From MGNI01 sp964353875 (GTDB taxonomy: Bacteria > Chloroflexota > Anaerolineae > Anaerolineales > E44-bin32), in contig CAYGXU010000020.1 of assembly GCA_964353875.1 (NCBI GenBank), positions 1 through 36,844 of the forward strand: a stretch of 36,844 nt of DNA. Reading direction: 5' to 3'. Under the pieces are notes generated by a model. That model worked only from the letters and a program-made list of their open reading frames with translations, was not told where the DNA came from and ran no database searches. Each line of letters opens with the position of its first letter. Position 1 is the first letter of the stretch. The position numbers were made by a program, and so were the translations under genes. Shown one piece after another: positions 1 to 8,739 of the stretch.

Positions 1-52
1 CGAAAGAGGAGATTTCAACTGAGTAATCTGTATAGGTAAATTGTAGTGGTAT

Positions 53-88
53 GAGCCCGGCCTCGAATGAGGCCGGGCTCGGATTTTA
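53..88 (+). terminator. Rho-independent terminator at left edge
   Basis: A perfect 11-bp stem (53-63 with 70-80, GC-rich) closes a 6-nt loop and is followed by GGATTTTAT. It probably ends transcription of a gene lying left of the window. The perfect stem could also work on the other strand, where the T-run is poor. Confidence 0.8.
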
Positions 89-212
89 TATCTTCAATAG
101 CTGCGGTTTTCAGACAAAGCAATCATAAGAGAAATACCGACATCTTTGCCAGGATCATGGTACTGGGCATGGTCGGACCAGAGTATTCTGGCTATTCTCG
201 CCCGATTCTCCG

Positions 213-560
213 CTTCGCGATTTTTTTACCTATCATTCCATGATGGATCGCTGCTACTTCTCCCGCCCATGGCGCTGGCAACACACCTTCAGCAGCCCGT
301 GATATTCACATCAACAACAATCGATGGCCCGACTCATTAAGCTTGAAACAGTTCGGGGAAGACGCAGTCAGGATCATGAACGCAACCACCAACGAAGAGA
401 AAGCTTTGGCTTTATTTCGTTTCATCCAACAAACCACCATGGTGATCGGCAATGTCCCCAGCGAGCCGGCCTATAACGATGACTATGTCGATAACCCAGA
501 GGAATTGCTCAATGTGTATGGATCCCATTGGTGTGATGGGCTTTCTAGAATCGCGGAGGA
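213..560 (+). pseudogene. Remnant of a transglutaminase-like protein
   Basis: Decayed coding DNA. A short stretch in the frame of position 240 (reading RCYFSRPWRWQHTF) hits a stop at 300-302. The frame of position 301 then continues with DIHINNNRWPDSL and runs to about 555, through ATTNEEKALALFRFIQQTT and NVYGSHWCDGLSRI. The Asn-Val-Tyr-Gly-x-x-x-Cys-Asp-Gly-Leu-Ser-Arg pattern resembles the nucleophile region of transglutaminase-like (Transglut_core) domains; the following His and Asp parts are absent. Near 550 the homology stops and beta-helix sequence starts in another frame, so this is a truncated fragment joined to the next remnant. No plausible start or ribosome site was found. The transglutaminase assignment rests on motif recognition only. 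Confidence 0.5.
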
Positions 561-1199
561 CATTATGCGATCTTCAATCATGTGGAGATCCGGAATGGGC
601 AAAAGCATGGCATCCAGATTTTCGATGGGAATAATGTCCTTATTGAAAACTCAATTATCCACTCCTTTGATTCAGGCGTCCCAGGCAATGATGCCCACTG
701 CCTATGCATCGATCCCACCAACTCGGCATACACAGTCGAAAACCTACAACTCCTAAACAACATTATTTATAATTGCAGTGGCGATGGTTCTCTCAATGCC
801 CCTTATGAAACCATCAGAGAAGCCCTGACTGAGGTTCAACCCGGCGATACGATCTACCTTCGGGGAGATGCCCAGGGTCGTGAATATACTGAAACGCTTG
901 CCTTCCCGGTTACCGGTACCGCCTCAGCTTCTATTACACTGCGAGCTTACTTGCAGGAGAAAATCATCATTTCTTCCTCTTCTCGAATAATCCATTTGGA
1001 TCAACCCAATTGGGTTTTCGAGCACCTCATTTTCGATCACCAGGGCGGATCCGGAGACGCCCTTTAAATCCTCGGCGGCTACAATGCCATCTTCAATCAA
1101 GTCGAGATCAGAAATGGACAGAAATTCGGCATCGTGATTTTCGATGGAAATGATGGCATTGTGAAGCGGACCAGAGTCGCGCTGACAGTGAAACATTAG
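549..1199 (+). pseudogene. Remnant of a right-handed parallel beta-helix protein, rearranged
   Basis: The frame of position 549 reads GGHYAIFNHVEIRNGQKHGI, IFDGNNVLIENSIIHSF and LQLLNNIIYNC, the short Asn/Gly/Ile-rich coils of right-handed beta-helix (pectate-lyase-like, NosD/DUF1565 type) extracellular proteins. From about 780 it reads DGSLNAPYETIREAL and PGDTIYLRG, which normally open such a domain. A TAA stop lies at 1065-1067, after which the same frame continues with GGYNAIFNQVEIRNGQKFGI and stops at 1197-1199. The segment near 555-640 is thus repeated near 1071-1160. Late coils precede the domain opening, so the order is permuted, as expected if two tandem copies lost the DNA between them. 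It is very unlikely to make a functional protein. Confidence 0.6.
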
Positions 1200-1538
1200 T
1201 ACTCCCGGCAATTCGAGAGTCGAAGTGCCGCGGGGGAATCGCACTCGCCTATCCCATCGAATACCCATGGCAATTGCCCAGGCAAATTCCTCTGTTCTCC
1301 CTGGCATTACAGCGCATTGTCAAAGACCGGATGATGTGCCTCCTCTATCGCCCCATTTGCACCGCCAAAAGCCATTTCGTACATCGCCTTCAATAGCGCA
1401 AATGCGGGGAAAGAAGGGGGGCATGAGCAAATAAGAATCAAAGCCGATAGGCTGAGCAGATACTATCCATAATAGCATTATCGGGATATTTTGCGCGAAA
1501 GGAGAGTGATTTCTCCAACAAGCGCAGTGGTGAATATT
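1200..1538. other. Stretch without a supported gene
   Basis: No start codon with a ribosome site and no recognisable protein. One frame stays open across 1210-1398 (reading RGGIALAYPIEYPWQLP, then LALQRIVKDRMM) and may be a further remnant, but I cannot name a family. The 3' end of the kinase gene follows on the opposite strand. Confidence 0.4.
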
Positions 1539-3185
1539 TCAGGGGGTTGGGGTAGGTGTGCAGCCAAAAACAGGATGACCAGGGGATTTGCATTTGTCGG
1601 GATCAATCGTGGGCACTTGTGTAGCATTAGGTGTGAAGGTTGCGGTCAGGATTGGGGTTCTGCTTGGTGTAGAAGTGAAGGTTGCTGTCATTGTAGGGAT
1701 CTTGCTCGGTGTGGGGCTGGGTGTGATCGTTAACGACGCTGTCGCAGAAGGTGTCTCACTGGGTGATGGTGTAATGCCAGGTCCTGGTGTGTTGCTGGAT
1801 CCTGGCGCTGTGCTGAAACCTGGAGTTGCCTGGGGCACAAAGGTTGGATTTGGTGTGTTTCCCTCTGAGAAAGAAGTTGGGCTCACTGAGATGCGCGCAG
1901 CAGGTGATGATGTCGAATTATCCCCGGAGATGATTGTTAGGAGTGCCATCCCATTGTCGGCTTGGTTATCGGGTGTCGACAAGAGCACTGCCAAAGTCCC
2001 TGCCACGGCCGTCTCAATTCGACCGGGCGCTAACACCGTCCCTGGTTGAGGCGCGTTGGCCGTGGATAATGCCTCTATCGTTTGCATCAATTCTGCAGAT
2101 CGGTCTGAAGACATATCCGCAAATGGCATCGGACCCCCATCGCCACCTCCAGCACTGCCACCGTTCGCCTGCCATCCAAGGAATCCCCACAGGATGGCGG
2201 CCGAGGCGATAAGCAAAAGCAATATGGAATATATACTTGACCTGCGACGCAGACGAAGGGAAGAGCGAAGCTTGGCAACTCGATAGGATATGCCCCGGAA
2301 GATCATCGTAGGATGGTCGAAAACCGGTGTGATGGTGGTCGCCTCCGTTGTGCGGCCCCTTTTCCGGCCATACACAGCCACCTGAAAAGCTTCATTGAAG
2401 GCCAGGATGGATGGATAACGATCCTTTTGGCTTTTTTCAAGCGCCTTGAGGATCACGGCTTCAACGCGCCCTGGCAAATCAGGCCGATAGAGGCGTGGAG
2501 GCGGGAGTGGCTCCGTAGCATGCATAATCACCACTCCCATAGGAGTCTCCGCTTCGTAGGGCAGTCGCCCGGTTGCCATCTGATAGAGGATTACCCCCAG
2601 CGAGTATTGATCCGATATAGAAGTGGCTTCCTCACCACGACATTGTTCGGGCGACATATAGGCAGGAGTGCCGATTAACGCTGAACCCGTAAGACTGAGC
2701 GAGGTGTCGATCACGCGCGCAAACCCGAAATCACTGAGCATGACCTTGCCCTCCTCGGTGATCAAAACGTTGGAGGGTTTGATATCCCGATGAACCACGC
2801 CATGTGCATGAGCGTAATCCAATGCCTGTGAGATCTGGTGTAAGATGTCAGCCGCAGCTGTCAAAGGAAGGGGACTACCGATCATCCTCTGCTGCAAGGT
2901 ACCTGCCGTCATGAAGGGCATGACGATGTAGGAATATTCCCCCGTTTCACTATAGTCGAGGATAGGAACGATATTCGTATGCTGTAAGTGGCACAGGACC
3001 TGGATCTCCTGTTCAAAACGCGCCTTAAATTTCGGCTCTTGCGCCACATACGGCGAGAGCACTTTAACCGCAACTTCTCGGTTATCCTTGCTATCATATG
3101 CCCGGTAGACTGTTGCCATCCCCCCGCGGCCGACCTCTTCCAGAATACGATAGCGACCAAGTAGCTTTCCTACTAACTCAACCAT
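1539..3185 (-). CDS. Membrane-anchored serine/threonine protein kinase (PknB type)
   Basis: A 548-residue Hanks-type kinase that phosphorylates Ser/Thr on unknown targets. The catalytic domain spans about residues 11-270 and looks active: glycine loop GRGGMA (19-24), ATP lysine K41 in VAVKVL, catalytic loop HRDIKPSN (H132, D134), DFG with D152, and APE-like AYMSPE. A basic linker precedes one transmembrane helix at about 318-338. The rest (about 340-548) is an extracytoplasmic Ser/Thr/Pro-rich tail of TPTP-like repeats ending in CTPTPTP, with no PASTA repeat or other known sensor domain. Such tails are common in Chloroflexota surface proteins and could span the cell wall. The ATG follows GAAAAGAG, and a good sigma-70-type promoter lies about 110 bp upstream. 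It appears monocistronic. Confidence 0.93.
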   Translation of the reverse strand: MVELVGKLLGRYRILEEVGRGGMATVYRAYDSKDNREVAVKVLSPYVAQEPKFKARFEQEIQVLCHLQHTNIVPILDYSETGEYSYIVMPFMTAGTLQQRMIGSPLPLTAAADILHQISQALDYAHAHGVVHRDIKPSNVLITEEGKVMLSDFGFARVIDTSLSLTGSALIGTPAYMSPEQCRGEEATSISDQYSLGVILYQMATGRLPYEAETPMGVVIMHATEPLPPPRLYRPDLPGRVEAVILKALEKSQKDRYPSILAFNEAFQVAVYGRKRGRTTEATTITPVFDHPTMIFRGISYRVAKLRSSLRLRRRSSIYSILLLLIASAAILWGFLGWQANGGSAGGGDGGPMPFADMSSDRSAELMQTIEALSTANAPQPGTVLAPGRIETAVAGTLAVLLSTPDNQADNGMALLTIISGDNSTSSPAARISVSPTSFSEGNTPNPTFVPQATPGFSTAPGSSNTPGPGITPSPSETPSATASLTITPSPTPSKIPTMTATFTSTPSRTPILTATFTPNATQVPTIDPDKCKSPGHPVFGCTPTPTP

Positions 3186-3293
3186 CTCTTTTCATCATGT
3201 GGGTGATCACGCATCAATGGGGTTCTTGAAATATTACGCCTGAAACACCCAATATTCGGAGTGAGCGGGAGTTCCTTCTCTCCTATGCTAATC

Positions 3294-3322
3294 AGTATAA
3301 GAACATTATGCGATCATTTCAA
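3294..3322 (-). promoter_or_regulatory. Sigma-70-type promoter of the kinase gene
   Basis: On the minus strand TTGAAA (3317-3322), a 17-bp spacer and TATACT (3294-3299). This predicts transcription from about 3287 and an untranslated leader of roughly 100 nt before the kinase ATG. Apart from this promoter I see nothing in the 3186-3574 gap. Confidence 0.6.
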
Positions 3323-3574
3323 AACATGTCAGCCGCAGATACCACCGCCTATTCCAGAAAATCCCGTATTCGTAGTTGGCCCTCAACGGGCCACGATGCA
3401 CATAATCTCAGATAATTCCAGCGAATGATTGGGTCTCTTGGAGAGTAAACAGCATTCACTTAGAGCAATATTAGATATACTCTCTCATAGAGCCGATTTC
3501 CTCCTTAAACTCAATATCCGTTTCTTTCCATCCCCTCCACCCTGCTCTCTTCTGGTGATCGCCTCTCCATTCGC

Positions 3575-5311
3575 TCATGATCGCTGCCGATTAGGTTGCC
3601 AAGGTGAGTACTCGCGCAAGATAGAACTCCCCATGAACTCGCGCAAGATCGAGTTGTCAGGGATCAGATTGGTATCCAAGGGCAACATCCATTCCAGCAA
3701 AGCCAATAAGCGTTTCGCTTCGATATGTTCTTCCGAACGGTAAGGCACCTGCCTTAAGAGCGGTTCAGCCAGCGGAGCCAGGGCGGATAACTCATACGCC
3801 AGGGCGGAATTGAACATTACATCTGCATTTTCCTGATAAGGGAAGATGTTGCGCTTTTCCCCTCGCCGGACAGATTCCCAACGGCGGATGGTTTCTAAAG
3901 CGTTATAGCCGCGTTCTGCAGCATCCCTTACGATTCTCCGAATGAGCCTTGTGTCTGTGGTGGACACACGGTTATAACGATCAAGGTTGAGTTGTGTGAG
4001 CGCTGAGACGTAGATGCGGTAAGTTTGTTCAGTCGCAATCAGTGGGATCAAATCCGGATTTAACCCGTGAATCCCTTCTAAAATGATGATATGGCAGGAG
4101 CTCAGTTGAACGACTTCCCCTTGCTCTTGTCGACCTGTGATGAAGTTGTAGCGAGGCAATTGGACGCTCTCACCAGCGATCAAATTCCTCAGATTTTGAT
4201 TGAGGCGTTCCAAGTCGAGCGCCGCCAGGGCTTCATAATCATACTCGCCATTTTCGTCTAATGGGGATTTTTCACGATCTACGAAGAAACGATCCAATTC
4301 AATTGGGAAAGGGGAAAGCCCAAGTGCGATCAATTGGATCGACAACCGTTTTGAGAATGTGGTTTTCCCAGAGGCAGATGGCCCCGAGATCAATACTAAG
4401 CGCACAAGCTCGTGACGCTTCATAATCTGTGCTGCAACCTCGGCGATCCGTTGTTCGTGTAGGGCTTCCGAAACAAGGATGATCTCCTGCCACCGACCAG
4501 AAACGATGGCATCATTCATCCCTCCAACGCTGGGGATTCCGAGTGTTTTGAGCCAGTCGCCATAGAGCCGGAATGCTTTCAGCAGCTTCGGGTATTGCGG
4601 GGGCGATTTAAGCTTCGTCGGAATCTGTTGTTGAGGAAAAGAAAGGGTGAAGCCATCACCAACAAGCGTCAGTCGGAACCATTTTAGATACCCTGTGTTG
4701 GGAACCATGTAACCATGATGATAATCCCGAACTCCAAGGAGTTCATAGAGCACAAGGGTTGGCTTACGACGATGTTCAAGCAAGCTCACCTTATCCAGGA
4801 AACCTTTTTCTTTGAAATAATTGATCGCCTCCGCTGTCGACACCTGGGATTTTACGAAGGGAAGACTGGCTTCCACCAATTCACGCATCCTGGCTCCCAA
4901 GCTGGCCAGTTCTTCCTTATTCAATGGAGTACGACGCTCAACCTGGCAGAAATATCCCCCGGAAGCGATGGAATGCTCGATATACAATTGAGCTTCGGGG
5001 AAAAGTTCATCGAAAGCCGCAGAAAGAAGAAAGGTGAGTGATCGTCGATAGATCCTCATGCCATCCGCATCCGCCATTGTCACTGGTCGTACATGCGCAT
5101 CCATTTCCACAGGAAAGGTTAATTCGCGTAATTCCCAATTGACGATCGCGCCAACAACCGGTGCTCCTTCGCCATTCAGTTGTTTTAGGAATTCCCCCAA
5201 TTGAGTTCCGCGGGGTCCTTCTAACACACGCCCATCAGGCAAATGGATTTGCACTGTGTCCCGAGGAGTTGCCTCTTTAATAACTTTTTCCTTCATTAAT
5301 TTCTTTTTCAC
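3575..5311 (-). CDS. Nucleoside (uridine-type) kinase fused to TGS and ThrRS-like domains
   Basis: A 578-residue protein of the family usually annotated nucleoside kinase or uridine kinase-like. Residues about 18-80 form a TGS domain (VQIHLPDGRVLEGPRGTQL). Residues about 85-250 resemble the second domain of threonyl-tRNA synthetase (YIEHSIASGGYFCQVE), but the HxxxH editing motif expected near RRSLTFLLSAA is missing, so tRNA editing is unlikely. Residues about 290-490 are a P-loop kinase with Walker A GPSASGKTT and a uridine-kinase-like nucleotide site (ELDRFFVDRE, LEGIHGLN). The usual inference is phosphorylation of a nucleoside; the substrate is not evident. The GTG start is preceded by GGAG with a 6-nt gap. 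The C-terminus holds a short duplication (SILREF/SILREY). Confidence 0.88.
   Translation of the reverse strand: MKKKLMKEKVIKEATPRDTVQIHLPDGRVLEGPRGTQLGEFLKQLNGEGAPVVGAIVNWELRELTFPVEMDAHVRPVTMADADGMRIYRRSLTFLLSAAFDELFPEAQLYIEHSIASGGYFCQVERRTPLNKEELASLGARMRELVEASLPFVKSQVSTAEAINYFKEKGFLDKVSLLEHRRKPTLVLYELLGVRDYHHGYMVPNTGYLKWFRLTLVGDGFTLSFPQQQIPTKLKSPPQYPKLLKAFRLYGDWLKTLGIPSVGGMNDAIVSGRWQEIILVSEALHEQRIAEVAAQIMKRHELVRLVLISGPSASGKTTFSKRLSIQLIALGLSPFPIELDRFFVDREKSPLDENGEYDYEALAALDLERLNQNLRNLIAGESVQLPRYNFITGRQEQGEVVQLSSCHIIILEGIHGLNPDLIPLIATEQTYRIYVSALTQLNLDRYNRVSTTDTRLIRRIVRDAAERGYNALETIRRWESVRRGEKRNIFPYQENADVMFNSALAYELSALAPLAEPLLRQVPYRSEEHIEAKRLLALLEWMLPLDTNLIPDNSILREFMGSSILREYSPWQPNRQRS
3610..3649. 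repeat. 27-bp period direct repeat inside the kinase C-terminus
   Basis: ACTCGCGCAAGAT occurs at 3610-3622 and again at 3637-3649, period 27 bp, so the duplication keeps frame and adds nine codons (SILREF and SILREY) near the end of the nucleoside kinase gene. Confidence 0.7.
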
Positions 5312-5417
5312 TTTCTACTCCGACACTCGCGATTGTACCCTAGAACCACCTAAAGCCGACATTACAGAATTCCTACTCATTTGGTTCAGGTTCCATTGAG
5401 TATTCTCTGTTATGCTA

Positions 5418-5530
5418 TATAAATGTAGTTATCTCACTAGGCTCCAGGTACAAGGGGACCTAGAGCAATTGAGCATTGACGCGACGAGCGCCTGTATAGG
5501 ATACACGGGCGCTTCGTCTATTCCTACCCC
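5418..5530 (+). ncRNA. Possible small structured RNA between kinase and gcv genes
   Basis: On the plus strand, opposite to both neighbours, TTGAGT (5396-5401), a 16-bp spacer and TATAAA (5418-5423) suggest a start near 5430. Two hairpins follow: CTAGG-TCC/GGA-CCTAG (5437-5463, one bulge) and a longer stem of 4+5+5 bp (5484-5517: ACGA/TCGT, GCGCC/GGCGC, TGTAT/ATACA, loop AGG). The downstream sequence is pyrimidine-rich but lacks a clean U-run. No known RNA family was recognised. Confidence 0.3.
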
Positions 5531-5629
5531 TCCTTTCTTCCTATTCCCCATGATTTCGCCAAAGGGGTAAGGTTTTCCTACTACCTTGAAAACAATATCC
5601 TTGCCCTGAGTTGAGAAGGATACCTTTTA

Positions 5630-5732
5630 TGTCATTCCGAGAGAAACGAGGTGGAGCGAAGAATCCCTCGGATAGTCCCTATAGAAGCGATGTCTCAGGC
5701 TTTCTTCTTCGCTACGTTCCTTAGGATGAGAT
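5630..5732. repeat. Degenerate dispersed palindromic repeat
   Basis: The segment begins TGTCATTCCGAG and ends near CGTTCCTTAGGATGAGA, with GAGCGAAGAATC and TTCTTCGCTACG in between. This matches the general pattern of the common intergenic repeat whose ends read TGTCATTC...GAATC and GATTC...GGATGACA. The arms are imperfect. Recognition is from memory of the pattern; copy number could not be checked. Confidence 0.45.
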
Positions 5733-5867
5733 TACGGCATTTTCCTACCTCGTGGCGGCGGCACAATTCCATAAGCAACCACCTTACAAACTTGGTATTT
5801 CCCCAATAAAGCCTCTTCCATAAACTAGTTGCAAAACCAATACCTGGCCATCCACCCTTAAATAGCC

Positions 5868-5893
5868 GGAGAGTGAGGATGACCCCACTCTCC
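5868..5893 (-). terminator. Hairpin downstream of gcvPB
   Basis: GGAGAGTG (5868-5875) pairs with CACTCTCC (5886-5893) around a 10-nt loop, 37 bp past the gcvPB stop. The minus-strand tail GGCTATTTAAG has only a weak T-run. It may act as terminator or 3' stabiliser of the gcv transcript. Confidence 0.5.
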
Positions 5894-5930
5894 AGTATCT
5901 TCATTTTCAGCCATTAGATCGTACAACCGT

Positions 5931-7400
5931 TTAGGCTTTAGGAACCTCCGCTGGTCGACAACAGAGCACAAGTTGACGTGCAGCCCTCACTTCATCCATC
6001 CGCCCAAAGTGTGTATTGTGAGGCGCGGTCTGAAGCACATCGGGGTTGAGATGCGCTTCCTGTGCAATACTGAGCATGGCCGCAATAAAAGCATCCAGTG
6101 TCTCGCGGCTTTCGGTTTCCGTTGGTTCGATCATCAAAGCTTCATGCACAATCAATGGGAAGTAGTTCGTTGGGGGATGAAAGCCATGATCCATCAAGCG
6201 TTTGGAGATATCCAGGGCGTGCACCCCAGGAACATCTGGCCACTGCCCCTCTGCGACAAACTCGTGCATGCAGATTCGATCAAAGGGGATGTGGTAGGTC
6301 TCCTTGAGTAGCGTCCGTACATAATTAGCATTTAATACGGCATGATCGGCCACTGCCCGCAATCCTTGTTTTCCCAGCATGCGCATATACGTATAAGCAC
6401 GCACAAAAATGCCAAAGTGGCCATGGAAGGCTTTCACACGACCGATGCTCTTCTTTGGGGTAATCAACCCATAGAGTGGAGCTTCTTCTTCATCCCCCTC
6501 ATCGACGATCTCAACCAGCGGTGCTGGCAGGAAATCGACCAACTTCTCAGAAACACCAATCGGCCCAGAGCCCGGGCCACCGCCACCGTGTGGCGTCGAA
6601 AAAGTCTTATGCAGGTTGTAATGCAGGACATCAAAACCCAAATCACCCGGTCGCACCACTCCCAGAAGAGCGTTCATGTTGGCGCCGTCACCGTATAACA
6701 ATCCACCACAATCATGCACTCGTTGGGCGACTTCGAGAACATGCTCTTCAAACAATCCCAGGGTATTAGGATTGGTGAGCATCAAGCCTGCTACGGTGTC
6801 ATCACAAACCTGTTCTAGCTTCGCCAGATCGATATTGCCTCTCGGGTCGGATGGCAACTCCACAACTTCCATCCCAGCCATGGAGGTGCTGGCAGGATTA
6901 GTCCCATGGGCCGAATCAGGAACGAGGATTTTCTTACGTTTTAGGTCATCCCGGTCACGATGATAGGCCTGGATAACGAGCAATCCGGTCAACTCACCAT
7001 GCGCACCTGCTGCAGGCTGCAGACTCACGCCAGCGAACCCACCAATCTCCATTAACCATTGCTGCAATTCATACATCAAAGCCAAATTGCCTTGCGAAAG
7101 AGCTTGATCTTGGAGGGGATGGGAGAAAGCGAAACCGGGTAATCGGGCGGCATCCTCGTTCACTTTCGGATTGTATTTCATCGTACAGGAGCCGAGCGGG
7201 TAGAAGCCCGTATCGATGGCATAATTGAATTGCGAAAGCCGGACGAAATGGCGTACCACATCGATCTCAGAAAGTTCGGGCAGGGGCAAATCTTTTCGAA
7301 CCAGATCCTTGGGCAACTCAAAGCGTTTGACATCAGATTCGGGGATGGAAACCGATTTTCTTCCCGGGGAGGACAAATCATAGATCAAGGGTTCAGTCAT
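5931..7400 (-). CDS. gcvPB: Glycine dehydrogenase (decarboxylating) subunit 2
   Basis: C-terminal half of the split P-protein of the glycine cleavage system, 489 residues, the usual length. With subunit 1 it decarboxylates glycine on pyridoxal phosphate and passes the aminomethyl group to the lipoyl arm of GcvH. The PLP lysine lies in NLHKTFSTPHGGGGPGSGP, followed by the glycine-rich loop typical of this subunit; the N-terminal part has FYPLGSCTMKYNPK, also diagnostic. The ATG overlaps the end of gcvPA by 8 bp (ATGACTGA), which indicates translational coupling. It is the last gene of gcvH-gcvPA-gcvPB, under control of the glycine riboswitch. Confidence 0.97.
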   Translation of the reverse strand: MTEPLIYDLSSPGRKSVSIPESDVKRFELPKDLVRKDLPLPELSEIDVVRHFVRLSQFNYAIDTGFYPLGSCTMKYNPKVNEDAARLPGFAFSHPLQDQALSQGNLALMYELQQWLMEIGGFAGVSLQPAAGAHGELTGLLVIQAYHRDRDDLKRKKILVPDSAHGTNPASTSMAGMEVVELPSDPRGNIDLAKLEQVCDDTVAGLMLTNPNTLGLFEEHVLEVAQRVHDCGGLLYGDGANMNALLGVVRPGDLGFDVLHYNLHKTFSTPHGGGGPGSGPIGVSEKLVDFLPAPLVEIVDEGDEEEAPLYGLITPKKSIGRVKAFHGHFGIFVRAYTYMRMLGKQGLRAVADHAVLNANYVRTLLKETYHIPFDRICMHEFVAEGQWPDVPGVHALDISKRLMDHGFHPPTNYFPLIVHEALMIEPTETESRETLDAFIAAMLSIAQEAHLNPDVLQTAPHNTHFGRMDEVRAARQLVLCCRPAEVPKA

Positions 7401-8736
7401 GGGTCACCTCCTCCAGTGCTGTAACAAACATATCGATCTCCTCTTTTGAGTTGACCTCCGTCACGGCCACCAACATATGATCTTTCAACTGATCATATTC
7501 CTGCCCTAGATCGTATCCGCCTAAGATGTCGTAGTCGAGCAGGAGGTCATTGATTTCGGCCACAGATCGTGGGCAAGCGATGACAAACTCATGGAAGAAT
7601 TCACCCTGAGTCCACAATTTGTAGCCATCCAATTCGTTGATTCGTTTGGCTGCATAGTGCGCCTTGTGATAGCAGAGCTCAGCCACTTTTCGCAATCCCT
7701 GTTTTCCCATCAACGACAGGTAGACTGCAGCGGCAAGCGCCATCAAGCCTTGATTGGTGCAAATATTCGATGTCGCCCGTTCCCGGCGGATATGTTGTTC
7801 TCGGGGCGTTAAAGTAAGCACATACCCTCGCTGGCCTCGGCTATCCACCGTTTCGCCCACCAGTCGCCCGGCCATCTTCCTCACATAATCATTGCGCGTA
7901 GCGAAGATACCCAGATACGGCCCGCCATATGAAAGGGGGATCCCTAATGGTTGACCCTCACCTACGACAATATCCGCGCCAAACTCAGAAGGCGGCTTAA
8001 GCAAACCAAGCGTAATTGGATTGACTACGACACAAAGCAGCGTTCCAATTTTATGGGCGGCGGCAGCAAGGGCACTAAAATCTTCAATACGACCAAAAAA
8101 ATCCGGGTACTGAACAGCGACCATAGCCGTATTCTCATCCAGAGCTGCGGTCAAGACCTGCTGGTCATTTTCCAGGTCTTTGTCCCCACTGATCTCAAGA
8201 CCCGCTCCGATCATATAGGTGCGCACCACTTCGCGAAAATGAGGATGGATCGCCGGTGAGAGTAAGATCTTCGTTCGCTTCATACGGTGGTGGTTAAGCG
8301 CCAGGATAACCGCCTCAGCCAGAGCTGTGGCGCCATCATAATGGGAAGCGTTTGAGGCATCCATCCCTGTAAGGTTACAAATCAAGCTTTGATATTCAAA
8401 AATTGCTTGAAGTGTGCCTTGCGAGACTTCCGGCTGATAGGGAGTGTAAGCTGTGTAGAACTCATTTCGCCGGATAATATGGTCCACAACTGAAGGGATG
8501 AAATGATGATAGGCGCCGGCTCCCAAGAAACAGGAGAAATGCTTTGCATCCAAGTTTGCTTCTGAATAAAGCTGCATCTCCTGCATAATTTCCATCTCCG
8601 AGATGCCTTCGGGGAGATCAAGGTCAGGGAAACGAATTTCCTTGGGGACATCCTGATAGAGATCCTCGATCCTCTCAACGCCAATCGCTTTCAGCATTAA
8701 CTGACGATCTTTGTCAGTGTGAGGTATGTAAACCAT
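7393..8736 (-). CDS. gcvPA: Glycine dehydrogenase (decarboxylating) subunit 1
   Basis: N-terminal half of the split P-protein, 447 residues, full length. Recognisable parts are the opening MVYIPHTDKDRQLMLKAIG, FLGAGAYHHFIPSVVDHI, YTPYQPEVSQGTLQAIFEYQ, GMDASNASHYDGATALAEA and ERATSNICTNQGLMALAAA. It has the PLP-enzyme fold but no PLP lysine, which sits in GcvPB, and forms the active enzyme together with it. It starts 3 bp after the gcvH stop and overlaps gcvPB by 8 bp, so the three proteins are made from one message. Confidence 0.97.
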   Translation of the reverse strand: MVYIPHTDKDRQLMLKAIGVERIEDLYQDVPKEIRFPDLDLPEGISEMEIMQEMQLYSEANLDAKHFSCFLGAGAYHHFIPSVVDHIIRRNEFYTAYTPYQPEVSQGTLQAIFEYQSLICNLTGMDASNASHYDGATALAEAVILALNHHRMKRTKILLSPAIHPHFREVVRTYMIGAGLEISGDKDLENDQQVLTAALDENTAMVAVQYPDFFGRIEDFSALAAAAHKIGTLLCVVVNPITLGLLKPPSEFGADIVVGEGQPLGIPLSYGGPYLGIFATRNDYVRKMAGRLVGETVDSRGQRGYVLTLTPREQHIRRERATSNICTNQGLMALAAAVYLSLMGKQGLRKVAELCYHKAHYAAKRINELDGYKLWTQGEFFHEFVIACPRSVAEINDLLLDYDILGGYDLGQEYDQLKDHMLVAVTEVNSKEEIDMFVTALEEVTHD

Positions 8737-8739
8737 TCG

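Noticed and set aside
1588..2049. Val/Gly-rich open frame opposite the kinase tail
   Set aside because: It is the mirror of the Pro/Thr repeat coding sequence (a GTG/GGN-rich antisense frame); the similar frame at 33308-33646 opposite the LysM gene is the same artefact.
5695..5904. 69-residue open frame on the minus strand
   Set aside because: It overlaps the dispersed repeat and the hairpin after gcvPB, has no ribosome site and no recognisable family.
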